Origin: Amblyomma americanum
Lineage: Eukaryota > Arthropoda > Arachnida > Ixodida > Ixodidae
Reading direction: 5' to 3'
NCBI RefSeq assembly: GCF_052857255.1
Contig: NC_135505.1
Coordinates: 44,532,520-44,596,519, forward strand
Length of the DNA: 64,000 nucleotides
The notes under the pieces are model-generated. The model had not been told where the DNA came from and made no database searches. It was given only the letters and a program-made list of their open reading frames with translations. The translations under genes were made by a program, and so were the position numbers. Positions 10,401-23,800 of the stretch are shown piece by piece (position 1 is the stretch's first letter; each line of letters starts with the position of its first letter).

Positions 10401-12480
10401 TTGTCTTCCTGTTTTTTATTCCTTTGCGCTATTCAAACTTTATTGTTAGATAGGCAGGAAGACCGCAAGCACACGACTGGAGACAGGGCTGGTGTGGTTT
10501 AAAGACCACTGCTTGCAGTTCAGACGCAAAAAAAATCTCACAGAATTACACAGAAATATCTATTCCTGTTGGCATACTTAGGACTTAATTAATCCGGCAT
10601 TCTGGGAAACTGAGCTAAAGAAAAAGCCATTGAGCGACTGGTGATTAATCTAATTTTAGAGCATTCGCCTACGGAACCAACGACAATATTGAAAAAGACA
10701 CTAAAGCTTTCTTCTGAATGTTTGCTTCACTTACTCAGTGCTGAAAACATTTTCTTGAAAATTTTCATGCAACGCCAGTTTGCGAATTTTGGACGGGGCT
10801 TGTCGGCTCGCATTAAGCTATGGAGACTCGGCCAGCCCCTCCCCGTGAATCGTTGAACATTAGGTAGCAACGTCGTCCACTGTTTATCGGCTGTTTATAT
10901 CTTCACGCCGTTAATTACAGCTATGGCGGACGTAGCCTATAGTGGTATGTTATGCTTTATGTTCGTAATTTCTCAACACTAACAGTGTCCTCCTTACTAG
11001 CCGCAGGATGGGAACACTGCAACATGTTGTTGTTGCCTCAAAAACGATGGCACCTACCTACGGTGGGGTAGCACTGCAACTTCATCTTGTATTCTTGATC
11101 TTGTTCTTCATCTTCATCTTCATCTCGCGAATTCTCTAGTTACTACCTTGAAGTAACCTATGGCTGAAAGAAATGATCCCTATGATTGCGTTTACTCTCC
11201 CAACAAACCCAACTGCAGTCGACAAAATCTGAATCTCTATGCATATGCATGCTTTGGTTCAGACCAAGCTTTCGTCCCAGTGACAAGTCTTCGCCTCAGG
11301 TGCGCAAAGTTTGTTAGCAAATGCACCTGTTGGGAACGAAACCAGCAAAGGTATTCTCCTCATCACGGTCTCGTTCGTGATAAAAGTCCCTTTTTAGCAC
11401 TCGTTTAATTTGTTAATATTTTTTGCGCTGTTGTCGATCCATAGTGTCAATTTCTCTAAAATATCGGTGATCTTTGCTCATAGTGGTGTAATACTTCTAG
11501 CAAGCCCTCATAAATGTTTTCTGGCTGTACTGGCACCACAGCTGTTTCTCTAATTTGTTCACGATTAAATTCCGCGATATAACGGAGAAAGAGACATGAA
11601 ACACGTACACACACACAGCGTGAGTGTACATACACGCTCGGCATGTGGACACACGTGCGTACGCACGCTTGTTTCCTCTCTCTGTCCCCGTTCTATCGCA
11701 TTAATCGTGAAAGAGAAGCACCAACTATCCAGAAAGAACACCGTTCTTCTGTTACTTGAGCACAAAGTTTTCGCCTTTATCAGAGAAGCATCAGAAGCAA
11801 TTGAGCCAGATTGCCTGCGAACGGCTGGTAGCCGCATGTCGAGATGCAGGAAAAGACGAGTAACCCTTCTTACGAAAGCGATAACGGTGACCATGCTCGT
11901 CTCTAGCAATTTGGTAGATTGTCCAGGCCTCCACATTCACAAAGTTGAGCTTTCGTGTCAATAACAGCCACCACCAGTTTTTGGTGTTGATGCCAATCTA
12001 ATGGCAGTTGAGAGCACGACCCGGAAGTTAGAGATCTGCCATGCCATGTGTAAAAAAACGTTTTGGCTGCCAAAATCTACTTTCTCCTGTTGTGTACGCA
12101 ACCACCACTTTAAAAAACACATTAGCTCAATGCTGTAATAGTTCATCATCATAGGATGCTGTCCTTGCATTTTAGGAAGAATTCGTAACCTAAGCGAGTG
12201 AAACAACAACCAATTTATCCTCCCTATTTCTATTTCATTTTTTTTCTTTGAGCGCAGTGGACACTTCTTAAGAAGGGTTTGGCGATTGTTCCCTCTAGCC
12301 AGGAGTTTCTTCTGAACTATAAGAACATTACAAAATTTCATGAGTAATATTAAAATTACCGCAAAACACGAAACGGTCTCTAAGCATTGAAAGCGCCCAA
12401 GACAACGACCGGACATGAGGCGCTTCCTGAGGTTGCTTAACCGAACGGAAGGATTGGCAACACCACTTCAATTTCTTAAC
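10401..12480. other. Non-coding interval, mostly unassigned
   Basis: It holds a dispersed repeat at about 11,018-11,090 and a GT-rich patch near 11,590-11,670 (alternating purine/pyrimidine, including CACGTGCGTACGCACG). Minus-strand ORFs at 11,565-11,936 and 11,958-12,416 show no recognisable domain and look like chance frames. I see no host exon. Confidence 0.45.
11018..11090 (+). repeat. Dispersed repeat, TTGTTGTTGCCTC...CGGTGGGG type
   Basis: The block reads TTGTTGTTGCCTCAAAAACG, then ATGGC, then a TACCTACGGTGGGG end. A second diverged copy is at 24,178-24,245 in the same orientation. Recurrence in one window shows it is a repeat; its class (SINE or MITE) is not determined. Confidence 0.55.
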
Positions 12481-12487
12481 ACCACCA

Positions 12488-15400
12488 TCATCATCATCAT
12501 CCTTACTACACCCACTACAGGGCAAATGCCTCTCCCACGTCTCTCCAATTAGCCATTTCCTTTGCCGGCTGCATCCACCCTTTCTAACAAAGAATTAACT
12601 TGCGCAAAGAACACAGGACACAACAAAGTAACATATACGAGAGCGTATGTGTTACTTTGTTGTGTTCTGTGTTCCTTGCTCAAGTACATTCTTTGTTAGA
12701 AATGAACCAACTCGGCCAGACAAGAGTGTTAATCCACCCTTTGTTTGCAAACTTCTTAACCTCATTGACCCATCAAACATTGTTCCGCCCCCTGCTGCGC
12801 TTACTTTCTCTTGGAATCCACTCCGTTACCCCTAACGACCAGCGGTTATCGTCTCTTCGCATTACATGCCCTGTCCAAGCCCATTCATTTCTCTTGATTT
12901 CGACTAGGATATCATTAATCCGCGTTTGTTTCCTCACCCACTCTACCCGCTTCCGGTCTATTAACGTTACGCCTATCATTTTGCTTTCCATGACTCGCTG
13001 CGTTCTCCTTAAGCTGGACTCTTGTCATTAGCCTCCACGTTTCTGCCCCGTAGTTGAGCACCGGTAAGATGCAGCTTTTGTACACTTTTCTCTTGAGGGA
13101 AATTAATAAACTTCCACTCATGATCTGAGAGAACCTGCCATATGCGCTCAACGTCATTCTTAAGGTTCAAGTCATTTCCCTCTCAAGATTCGGATCAGCT
13201 GTCACAACCTGCCTCAGTAGACGAATTCCTTTAACACTTCCAGCACCTCATTTCCAATTGTGAACCGCTGTTCGCTTTCTAGTCTATTGAACATTACCTT
13301 GGTTTAATGCATGTTAATTTTGAGACCCAGCGTTCCTCTCTGCTGGTCTAAGTCATTGATCATGATTTGAAGTTAGCCTCCTGACTGACTCAGCAGGGCA
13401 ATGTCATCAGCGAATCGCAGAATACTTAGGTATTCTCCATTTACTCTTCTTCCCAACTGTTCCCAGTTCATGTCTCGGAATACCTCCAGTAAACAGGCGG
13501 TGAACAGCCTTGGCGAGATCGTGTCTGCTTGCATGAAATTGCTTATTGAAATTTTATTGCGGAATTTATGGAGGGCTATATTAGCTGTGCAGTATCTATA
13601 TATATCTTCCAGTATGCTGACATAAGGCTCTTCTGCACCGTGATTACGTAATGCTTGTATGACTGCTGAGGTTTCCACTGAGTCGAATGCCTTCTCGTAA
13701 TAAATGAAGGCAGCATATAGAGGTTGGTTACATTCTGCTCATTTCTCTATTACCTGACTGATAGTGTGAATATGATCTATAGGAATATTCTTTACGAAAG
13801 CATGCCTGATCATTTGGTTGATTAAAGTCTAACGTTGCCCTGGCTCTATTAGCGACTACCTTAATAAATGCTCTTTAGGCCACGGATAGTAAGCTGATCG
13901 GTATTTAATGTTTCTAGTCCTTGGCGTCTCTCTCCTTATGAATTAAGATAATTTTTGCATTCCTCCAAGCTTTTAGTACCGTCGAGGTCATAAGGCATTG
14001 CGTATACAGAGTGGCTAGGTTTTCTAGGACGATGTCCCCTTCATCCTTCCACAGATCTGCGGTTACCTGATCCTCCCCAGCTGCTTTTGCCCTTTCCATT
14101 ACTCGTAAGGCTCTCTTTACTTCACCTTTCGTTACTGGCCGGATGACGCATTCCTGTGCGCTACTGACTTTCACATTAACTCTCTGATTACAATGGCTCT
14201 GTACAGGTTTGTGTAGAACTCTTCGGCTACGTTAACTATCTTATCGATATTTCTAATGACATTGCCCTGCTTCTCTCTTAAAGCGTACATCTGGGACTTC
14301 CCTATGCCTAGTTTCCTCTTCACCGCTTTTAGGCTACCTCTGTTCTTTATAGCATGCTCGATACCTCCATATTAAACTCTCTTATGTAAGCTACCTTGCA
14401 CTTATTTATTAACTTCGATAGATCTATCAGTTCTATTCTGTCGTTAGGGTTAGCCACCATCATGCATTGGCGTTTCTTATTCAAATCTTTCGTCACCTGA
14501 GATAGCTTTCCCGTATCCTGTCGAACTGTCCAACCGACTACTTCTACTCTGCACTCTATAATAATGGCTGTCGGATTATCGTTAATTTTATCAACATGAT
14601 GATCATCTTCCTCCGTTAAAGCATAGTATCGGTTTTGCAGGGGTATCCTAAATTCCTGTACTTTACCTCTTACGGATAACTCATTAATAGACTTCCTCTT
14701 CACTAGCTTCTTCCGTTCTTTCATCAAATCTAAGCTAATTCCAGACTTTACCATTCTGTGGTCTCTACAACGCACCTTTCCGAGGATGGCCACATCCTGA
14801 ACGATGCCGGGTCGAGCGCATAGTATGAAGTCGATTTCATTTTTAATCTCACCATTAATGCTCTTCCAGGTCCACTTCCTGTTTTCTCGTTTAGGGAAGA
14901 GGGTATTCATGATCCGGAAATTATTTCCATCTGCGAATTCGACTAATAACTCTCCCCTGCTATTTCTAGAACCTATCCCATAGTCACCTACCGCGTGGTC
15001 GTCAGTCTTCTTCTTGGTCACCTTCGCATTGATGTCGCCCATCAGTACAGTGTACTGTGACTTTACTTTATTTATTGTCGATTCTACGTCCTCATATAAA
15101 CTTTAAATGATCTGCGCATCATGGCTGGATGTAGGCTCGTAGGCCTGCACCACTTACAGCTTGTACCTCCTAGTCAGCCTATTTACAATAGTTGCTACCC
15201 TCTTGTTAATACTATAGACTTCTGCGTTTCCAGCAAAATCCTGATTAATAAGAAATGCCACACCTAGTTCTCGTCTATCCCCTAATCCGCGATAGCACAG
15301 TGTGTGTCCGTCCTTTTGTACTGCATACGTCTCACCTGTCCTAGCTTCGGTAAGCCCTATCACTTCCCATTTAATCACGCTAGTTCCTCGAGCAGCACTG

Positions 15401-15680
15401 CTAGGCTAGCCTCAATAGATAAAGTTCTAGCGTTAAACGTTGCCAGGCTCAGATTGCAATGGCGGCCTGTCTGGAGCCAGAAATTCTTAGCACCCTCCAC
15501 GGCGTCACTGTGCTGACTGCCGCCGATGTCATTTGCTGCACAGCCGCTGGGGACTGAGGGCCGAGGGTTAATTGTTTTGTTCACAGAAGGTTGTGGCCTA
15601 GTATTACACCAGGGTGGCCAAGTCCTGTTCTGGTGAGAGAGTCCGTTGTCGGTTCTGGTCACCGAGTTCAGGCCCAACCC
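12488..15680 (-). mobile_element. RTE-type LINE, copy 1 (decayed)
   Basis: RTE LINEs encode an AP-endonuclease plus a reverse transcriptase. On the minus strand the endonuclease begins near 15,470 (NLSLATFNARTLS), continues with KWEVIGLTEARTGETYAVQK and then MGDINAKV and NEIDFILCARPGIVQDVAIL, and ends at the DHRMV motif. The RT is recognisable from 14,174 (MERAKAAGEDQVTADL), in the 13,678-13,373 frame ([10 protein letters not shown]) and on to 12,773 (IDRKRVEWVRKQTRINDILV). The 3' end carries a (ATG)n tail at 12,488-12,505. Stops and frameshifts run throughout. A fold-back element interrupts it at 12,584-12,731. The same family occurs at four other places in this window. Confidence 0.88.
12584..12731. 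mobile_element. Small fold-back insertion in the RTE 3' UTR
   Basis: From 12,581 to 12,702 the sequence is a near-perfect inverted repeat: TTTCTAACAAAGAATT at the left pairs with ATTCTTTGTTAGAAA at the right, and the inner arms ACACAACAAAGTAACA and TGTTACTTTGTTGTGT pair around a centre near 12,640. An 11-base direct repeat (ATCCACCCTTT) flanks it at 12,573-12,583 and 12,732-12,742. Other RTE copies have this site only once (for example near 28,740), so it is an insertion with a target duplication. It has no coding capacity. The 11-base duplication suits LINE-driven insertion better than most DNA-transposon MITEs. Confidence 0.75.
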
Positions 15681-17690
15681 CAGGCCTCATTATGCGATTC
15701 CTTCGACAAGCGGTATTTTTTAACCCGGTGAAGAATTGCGCGGAACCAGGACTTGAACCCCTGTCCTCTTATAACAACACCTAATAAGAATATGTCAACG
15801 CGATTTTAAGGATCGCTGAGACAAGTAAAACACGCTATACTTCCTCGCTGAACAGACAAAGTGGTCTTCTTTTTTATTTCAAGGAACCATGACATCTATG
15901 ACCTAGAATAGATAGGTGCCATGTGCACCATAGGAAGACCCAGCTTACTATCAAAAGTACATCAGCACATACTTCCCCACAGCGCAAAAGAAGTGAAAGA
16001 CGGAGGGAATTCAAAGCATCTACGGTTTACGTTGGTCCCTCGCGCTGCTGTATACTTATAACTTAGCACACGAAGTACGTACATGCGGCTGCTATGAAAT
16101 TTTAAGCAAGCGAATACTAGTGTCGTTAGTGCGAAACAAATATCCTGAACTTTTTCCAGTGAGACGTGACACACCGCCGACAGGAAATGCGCCTTAATAT
16201 TTCAGTGGCGTCAGCCTACCTCCTGGTGACAAATGCATGACCCACATGAAAGATACGTTTATTATTTCTCTTTGAACTGTATGAAATTATAACTGTACTT
16301 CTAAATGTACAGTGGTTCCTAATAAGTTTTTTAGACCTGCTAAATTGTTGTTTATAACATACGTGTAAAGAGGTCTAACATAACAACGCCTCTATTTTCC
16401 AGTTTATTTTCCAGAAATTTAACGCTGAATATCTTGACGAAAAGAAGGATTTCAATTCATGTAAACTTTCTCTGAAAAACCAAATTTTTTATAAGAATAT
16501 GTCAGTATAATTCGTATGGTCATACTCAGAGTATTCGCGTATGCACCTACCGCCTTAGCGTACTGTGTACCGACAGCCTTAGCGTACTGTGCATCTGTAG
16601 CTTTCCTGGTTTCATGGAAGAGACCCCACAGTCAGGGTGCTCGAATTCTACCAGTTGTTGCTAGGATAAAGTGAATGAAGATACTGTCGAACAGTAACTA
16701 AATCATTGAAACAAAATTTGTGCTTTACTCGCGTATTAGCCAGTGTCACTAACAGGCGTGCTGAAGGTTACAAAACACACTTCAAAGCGCTCTTGACGCT
16801 TGAGAATATTTTATCCTCAATAATAGCGTAAGCACGAGTTCAAGACATCCTTGTTCTTTTGTGTCCACATCCTCTTGTGCGACATTTTTTTTGTGCTCAC
16901 TGTGATTTATATGTTTCATTGAAGCACAGAATGTTTTTGGTATCATTCAGGACTTATGTACTTTGAAAAAAAAATTTAAAAAATTTGCTTTTCGGAGCCA
17001 GCCACAAGCGCGCTGTTTTGCTTCGCGGTAGTAGGAATGCACGCGACTGTTTTCTTATCCTTTCGTGGTTAATGCGCTGTGCAGGCAGTGTTGTTAACGT
17101 CTGAATGATAAAACATGTGTCACACTATGCGAAAGATACTGGCAAACGGGTACTCTTTAGTGCAGCTTCATTTCTGGCAACTTTAACTGGCAGAATTTAA
17201 TCAGAAATGGAAGATGTTACACATATTCTTTTCTGAACGTGCAGTGTTTCACATATGAAAGTTTCCCTTTTCCTCAGTTTATTCTAATTCATTTTTCGCA
17301 TAAGCCGATCAAAAGCAATTTAGATATGCTTTATAGTACGACGCATCGAAGGCAGGAAATTGCTTCTTGTGCACATGAACCATTTTCTTTAATCAGCAAG
17401 CTTTCGGCACCAAGCTATCCATTAGAAAAAAAAACTCAAAAAGCCGCTAGCCTTGTGCCCTAAAATGAAGCCGCTGTTACCATTACGGTTGTGAACTGAC
17501 TTCTCTGCGACAAAGTGGAAAAACTCATATCTAATATTTTCGACCCCGTTTCTTCTGGCTTTTTGTCTCAGTGAGGAATTCCTTGTCTTTCCGTACATTA
17601 ATATATCTGTGCTAGCTACAGAGGAAGGTCCGCACTATAACCTCATCTTCTGAAGATACACAGGAGAAGTTTTTGAGCGTGTAAGTTACC
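15681..17690. other. Non-coding interval, no gene seen
   Basis: AT-rich sequence with many stops. Near 15,745-15,765, on the minus strand, GGTTCAAGTCC matches an RNA polymerase III B-box and could be the head of a decayed SINE. A near-duplicate short phrase around CGCCTTAGCGTACTGTG recurs twice near 16,550-16,590. Nothing else is recognised. Confidence 0.45.
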
Positions 17691-19945
17691 CGAGAAGAGT
17701 TCGTAATAGAAGTATTTTACGCAACATGAATACCTTCTTCCAAAAACGCAAGAAAAGGAAGTGGGCCTTGAAGAGCCCTAATGTTGAGGCTAAAATAGAA
17801 ATTGACTTCATACTATGCGCTCACCCTGTTATCGTGCAGGATGTGGAGGCCCTCGGAAAGGTATCATCGGAAAGCTGCGTTTCAGCGACTACAGAATGGT
17901 AAGGTCTCGATATAGCTTAGACTTGAAGAGGAAACCGAAGAAGATAGTAATGAGGAAGTCTATTAACGAGCTAGCGGCAAGAGCAAAAATGGAGGAATTC
18001 AGCGTATTGCTGAAAAAGAGATATTCAGCTTTGACTGAGGAAGACGATTTTATAAATCATACAATGAACGATAATCTGACAACCATCAATACGGAGTGCG
18101 CAGTAGAATTAGGCGGTAGGACGGGTCGACATGATACCGGCAAGCTATTTCAGGAGACGAAAAATCTGACTAAGAAACGCCAAAGCATGAGGGCGTCCAA
18201 CCCTATGGACAGAATGGAAATAGAGCTAGCGAAGTTAATAAAAGAGCGCAAGGTAGCCGAAAGAAGGAAGTTTAATATGGAGAGAATCGAACATGCTCTA
18301 AAGAACGGAGGTAGCCTAAACGTGGTGAGCAGAGAACTAGGCATAGGTGAAAACCAGATGCATACGTTAAGAGACAAGTAGGGCGATGTCAATAGCAATA
18401 TGAATAAGATAGTTAAAGAAGCCGAAGAGTTCTACACACATCTGTACAGTAGCCAATGCAATCAAACCGTTAACGACGGAGACACTATTGCACAGCAATG
18501 CGTCATTCCGCCAGTAACGAAAGAAGAAAGAAGGAAAGATTTAATAGCAATGCGAAGGGGAAAAGCAGCTGGTGAGGATCATGTAACAGCAGATCTTTTG
18601 AAAGACGGAGGGGAGATTCTGCTAGAAAAACTGGCCATCCTGTATACGCAATGTCTTATGACGTCGACCGTACCACAAGCTTTGAAGAACACGAATATAA
18701 TCTTAATTCTTAAGGAAAGAGACGCCAAAGACTTGAAAAACTACAGACCGAACATCTTACTGTACGCTGCCTACAAGGCATTTACCAAGGCACTCGCTTA
18801 AAGAGTCAGGGCAACCTTAGACTTTATTCAACCATATGATCAGACAGGCTTTCTTAAAGATATTCCAGAATGAATCAAATTCACACTATCAATCAGATGA
18901 TAGAGAAATGCTCAGGATATAACCAACCCCTAAATATTGCCTTAATTTATTATGAGAAAGTATTTGACTCAGTGGAAACGTCAGCAGTCATACAGGCATT
19001 GCGGAATCAGCTTGTAGATGAGCGTTATGTCATAATACCGGAAGATATATATAGCAACTGCACAGGTACTATAGTCCTCCATGAAGTCAGAAATCAAATT
19101 CCAACAAGCAAGGGCGTCAGACAACGAGACACGATCTCGCCAATGCTATTCGCTGCCTGTTTAGATCAGGTATTCCGAGGCGTGAATTTTGAACTGTTGG
19201 GGATATGAGTTAATGAAGAATACCTAAATAATCTGAGTTATCTTATGACATTGCTTTGCTGAGTCACTCAGGAGGTGAACTTCAAATCATCATCAATGAC
19301 TTAGACAGACAGAGCAGTACGGTGGATATAAAGATAACATGCAGAAAACTAACGTAATGTTCAACAGTCTAGAAATGGAACAGCAGTTCACAATTGGCAA
19401 TAAGGTGCTGGAAGGGGTAAAGAAATTCTACTGCCTAGTGCAGGTTGCGACAGCTGATTCGAGACATGAGAGGGAAATGACTATAAGCATAAGAAAGTGT
19501 GGAGCGCATATGGCAGGTACTCTCAGATCATGAACAGCAGTTTGCCAGTATCCCTCAAGAGAAAAGTGTACAGCAGCTGTATCTTACAAGGCAGAAACGG
19601 GGAGGCAATCGAAAATGGTTCAGCATAAGTTAAGGACAAGACAGCGAGCCATGGAAAGGAAAATGATAGCTGTAACGCTAAGAGACCGGAAGCGCGCAGA
19701 GTGGGTGAGGGAACAAACGCGTGTTAATGGCATCCTAGACTGAATCAAGAGTACCGCTGGTCTGTTTGTTTAACGGAGTGGATTCCGAGAGAAGTCAAGC
19801 TTAGCAGGGGGCGGCAGAAGGTTGGCCGGGCGGATGAGATTAGGAAGTTTGCAGGCATGGTATGGGCGCAGCTGGCAAAGTACATATTTAATTGGAAAGA
19901 CATGGAAGTGGCCTTTGCTCTGCAGTGGGCGTAGTCAGGCTGATG
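17690..19945 (+). mobile_element. RTE-type LINE, copy 2 (decayed)
   Basis: The plus strand starts within the AP-endonuclease (MNTFF-like sequence then KRKWALKSP at about 17,725-17,780, EIDFILCAHP at about 17,800). It continues through the linker (17,815-18,381, LARLIKERKVAERRKFNMER type) into RT (18,400-18,801; [20 protein letters not shown]) and a further RT block (18,870-19,208; [20 protein letters not shown]). The catalytic FADD region at about 19,230 is frameshifted. The 3' end has [12 protein letters not shown] sequence near 19,690 and a GATGATGGTGATGAT tail at about 19,940. It keeps only a short native TATATATA at 19,046-19,053, the site expanded in copies 3 and 5. Inactive. Confidence 0.85.
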
Positions 19946-20219
19946 ATGGTGATGATAAAGTTACCTGAACAAGCAGAGTTTTTGCACCTGTGTCTCATGT
20001 TGCTATCATTCCTCAGTGATGTTTCACCGCTCATGAATACGCGTGAAACCATATTCGAATTTGTCGAATAATTTGTAATCACTTCACAGACGTCGCATCG
20101 CCATGCCAACAATCGGAAGCGCAAGAACAATTAAGGCGCCTCTAAGAGGAAGACAAGAATACGGCGGCATTGTAAAATTACGAACAAAGGAGGACCAGCC
20201 GTTCCCTCTTCGTTGGTGT

Positions 20220-20850
20220 GAGAGAGATAGCTTTATTTGCCATAGGTGTCGGGAATTAGGGGGCAGGCGGGTCTAGTGTGGCCTCCAGGTGGGGGTGACG
20301 TCCTGGGTCCAAGAAATGAGTGTAATTCGAGTTGCCTTGTCTTGCTGCGTGAGGAGTTGGTCTCACCTTTCCGCAGAGGCAGCAGGTTATTTTCGCATCA
20401 CCAGCGGATTTATTCGTGAGTGGCGGGTTGTCCGTGAACGCAATCTGTGCAGCGGGGTCATATTCTCCGCTGGTGATTAGCAATAGCTTGGAGCGCTAAG
20501 AACTGAGTGCGTGTGCAATCTGCGGAGCAGGGTGGCTTGCAAGGTCGGGGTGGGGAGGCGGGAAACGGCGTCAGATCGCTTTATGAAAATTGGTGACGTC
20601 GACAAAAGTCTGTGGGGCTTCAGCAAGGGCGTCTGGATCCGTATTGTTAATCCTCGGGCAAGTAGGTCGGCGCCTTCGTTTCTAGAGTTTCCCGTATCGG
20701 CGGGCACACAGATTAGGTTATTTTTGCGGTTGGGAGTGCATCCGCGCAGGCTGCATGTGGTAGCAAGGTATATGTAGCCTGCCGAGTAATTTAGGATTGC
20801 TCGTTTTGAGCCAGAGACATAGAGTAACATACAGGAAAAGAGAGGACACT
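20220..20850 (-). mobile_element. LINE RNase H domain remnant
   Basis: The minus frame 20,830-20,477 contains LICVPADTGNSRNEGADLLA, the conserved end of the RNase H domain found at the C-terminus of several LINE ORF2 proteins, followed by ARGLTIRIQTPL. Downstream (20,483-20,256) is a degenerate tail with a C-x-x-C pair (CCLCGKV). There are no RT blocks nearby, so it is a fragment. Confidence 0.6.
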
Positions 20851-23800
20851 CCCGTTGGCCCCAGTGGCCGACTTAGTACACAGCGCACCTAACGGAACTG
20901 GCACACATACCGGCCTCAAAGATGACCGTTTATAATCTTAAATCTCAGAGGCTGTACTTTTGCTTTCGGTTTCGTTTTCGGGTGCATTGCATCGGTTTAT
21001 GCGGGCACTGGTGCTATTGCGCTCTTAATTTATTTCTGGCGGCGACCACAGCTCAGAGCTCCTGCTCAACCATTTCGAATAATGTAGAAGTATGTCATGC
21101 TGAAGGACAACGACAAAATGACACCAGATATGCTTCAGTTAGGCTTTTATTGTTTATTTGAAAGCGGCGAAATTATTGTACATAAACTGTCACAGGCAAG
21201 AAACTATCGCAAATTTCTAAGCAGTCAAGAGCAGCACAAACAAGTGTGCGCAAAATATTAAAACCAATACTATAGAAACCTTGTTGACATGAAGCTTGTC
21301 AAGGAAGACGACATACCCAAGCCATGTTTTACAGTTCAAGAAAGCAACCAAATATATGTGTATACAAGGTATCTCACCAACATGCGGCAAGGTTTTAAAT
21401 AAAACTGCTCTTCCCAGTAGGAATTATTAAAATGATATTATTTATCTGGACAATCTTCGACCATTTTTTTTCGGTCTGCATTTAGCCGACATTGATTATC
21501 AATCTCTTCTAATATGGTTAGAAATGCTTGCATGTGAATAATAAACCTTTAATTTACCGCGAAAATTATTTATTCCAGGTTGTTGCGACTAAGAGGAATC
21601 AGCGCAGCGCATTTTATTTTTTAAACTTCGCGGGCTTTCGTTTTTTGTTCTAAAATTGAGTGCCCGTAGTGCTACTTGGTTTCAACCACCTGCAATGGAC
21701 CGTTTTCGGGATGCTATAAATCTTTATTATTCACGTCAAAGCATTTCTAGCCGTAATATAAAAGTTAAATATTGTCGACTGATCAATCAAGCTCGTGAAA
21801 GAAAAAATGCCTGGGGATATTCAAGAAAAAACCTAACAACATTTTTGAGGCTGCAAAGCAGAAACCGATAACCGAAAAAAAACTTTTCTCGAGTTGCAAA
21901 CAATAACACGAATATGCGGCCACAATAGCGACATTAAAATAGTAATGTGCACAATAGTTATGTGCCCAAGCAGCACAGGTCATCGGCCAAATATTGCAAC
22001 AGGATGGTCCCATCCTGGTCCTTTGTAGGGCCAGCTTTGCCAATACAGTTCCAAAGTTGGGCCAATTACTTGTGCTGCCTGGATGTTTACATCTTTGAAA
22101 AATGTCCCCTGCAAAGTACTATACACTATTGAAAATATTTGCCAGGCAGTTTGCCATATGCAGCTGAGAAAACACTGCAGTGGTGTGAGATGCTTTATAC
22201 AGTGGACCGAAAGGACTATCTCGTCAAGCATTTTGAGGGCTCAGTTGGATGAAACAGTCGGATTGCAATACAATTTACCAAGAGCAAAAGAAGCTTTCAA
22301 TAGCATGAAGTGTTTGGGCTACTTGTTCTTTAAAGAGATATCCCAAATAAATAATTATGCCTTAAACTTGCCAAGTTGCAATACTTAACTACGCACTCAA
22401 AAAAAAAACAATAGTCGAAGCACTTCAGCAGTACTCAGCGCACAAGAAAATTAGATAGATTTTCCGGTATTCAACTCAGGGCATGCTGTTATTTACTGCT
22501 TAGCTGGTTGTTATCTTCCAAAAATACTGCCAGATATTTCTGTCTTAAGCAAGGAAAAAAGATGGATAATAGCTATTTAAACCGCCCTAACCTTCTGCCT
22601 AAGCAGCAATGACAAAAATAAAATTTTTTAGCCACTTTGAGCCATAGATTTTATGTTGCGTTGAGGCCATGATATCCGCTATAATTACTAAAGGAAATGC
22701 GAAGGGCTGTACGTGCAAGAGGAGCGTAACCCCTTCTACGAAGGCGAAAGGTGAATGCTCGAGGCAAACGTTAACGGAGTGATCAAACTTTGGGAGCGTA
22801 GGTATCTAGTCTGGTATGCATTTAAAGAGGTCCTGCTTGGCCGATCAACCCAAGCTATTTCCACGGAGTGACATATCTTGCACGAAAAGAATGGGGATAA
22901 ACGGCGCGTAATTAACATGCTCTGTACGTTCTGCTTGTAATTCTCTACAAACTATCTGAAAATAAGAAATGCTGCCCCAGCTGTTCCTGGAAAAACATTT
23001 TTGCCATATACCTGATCAAGATTTCAACTCTGTTAGTGAAGCCTGCAGGCAAAAATTATGCAAACATGTAATATAGTCCGCATCACAGCAAGAGTTCGTT
23101 TAGATGTTTTCCTAGAGCTACGCATCCATTTGTCAGAACAGACGATTTTAAATTAAAAAGTTTTCTTTTCGGTACATAAAATTAGACGAATAAATGCAAA
23201 TTATGCGGGATATTTAATCAGAAAATTTTTCTACAACAGGTGGCCCTCAGTATTTTTCTTGCTTAGCTGCATGCACAATCAAGGACACGTTTTAGAACAC
23301 AGCAGTCACAAACCGCCGCAAATAGGCCAGAGTCGTGAATGTAGCCTATTACCAAATAATTAATCATTTCTGGCCGAAACTAAAGCTGTTAAATAGAAAA
23401 ACTTTATATCTAGAGATTATCGTGCGTTGGAGCAGGATAACTGCAGGATAATTCCTAAGAGATTCAGTTGTTTTTCTTGACTCCAAAGGGAATTATCAGG
23501 GCTTAGGTGATCCGAAATGCTTATTTTTTGCGATTTCTTTAAAAGTTTAGTGAAATATCAAGTGCCTTTAAACCACGCCAGTCTTTATTGAAGTATACGA
23601 TGGCACACTTATTGCTAAAAATACGCGAGAATGACATGACACACAGTTTATATTTATTTTTTCATTGTGAGGTGGGCATGGTGTGGTCATAGGACATATG
23701 CAAGTGCAATTCTTGAGTTCGCTGAAGAAAAGAGCTGGTGCTTGTGAGATATACCGTGTTAGAGACAAGGCGACCGCGCTGCCAGCATCCAGGTTTCCAG

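Noticed and set aside
11456..12416. Minus-strand ORFs of 123 and 152 residues as a host gene
   Set aside because: No domain, no splice-site pattern I trust, and composition matches the surrounding non-coding DNA.
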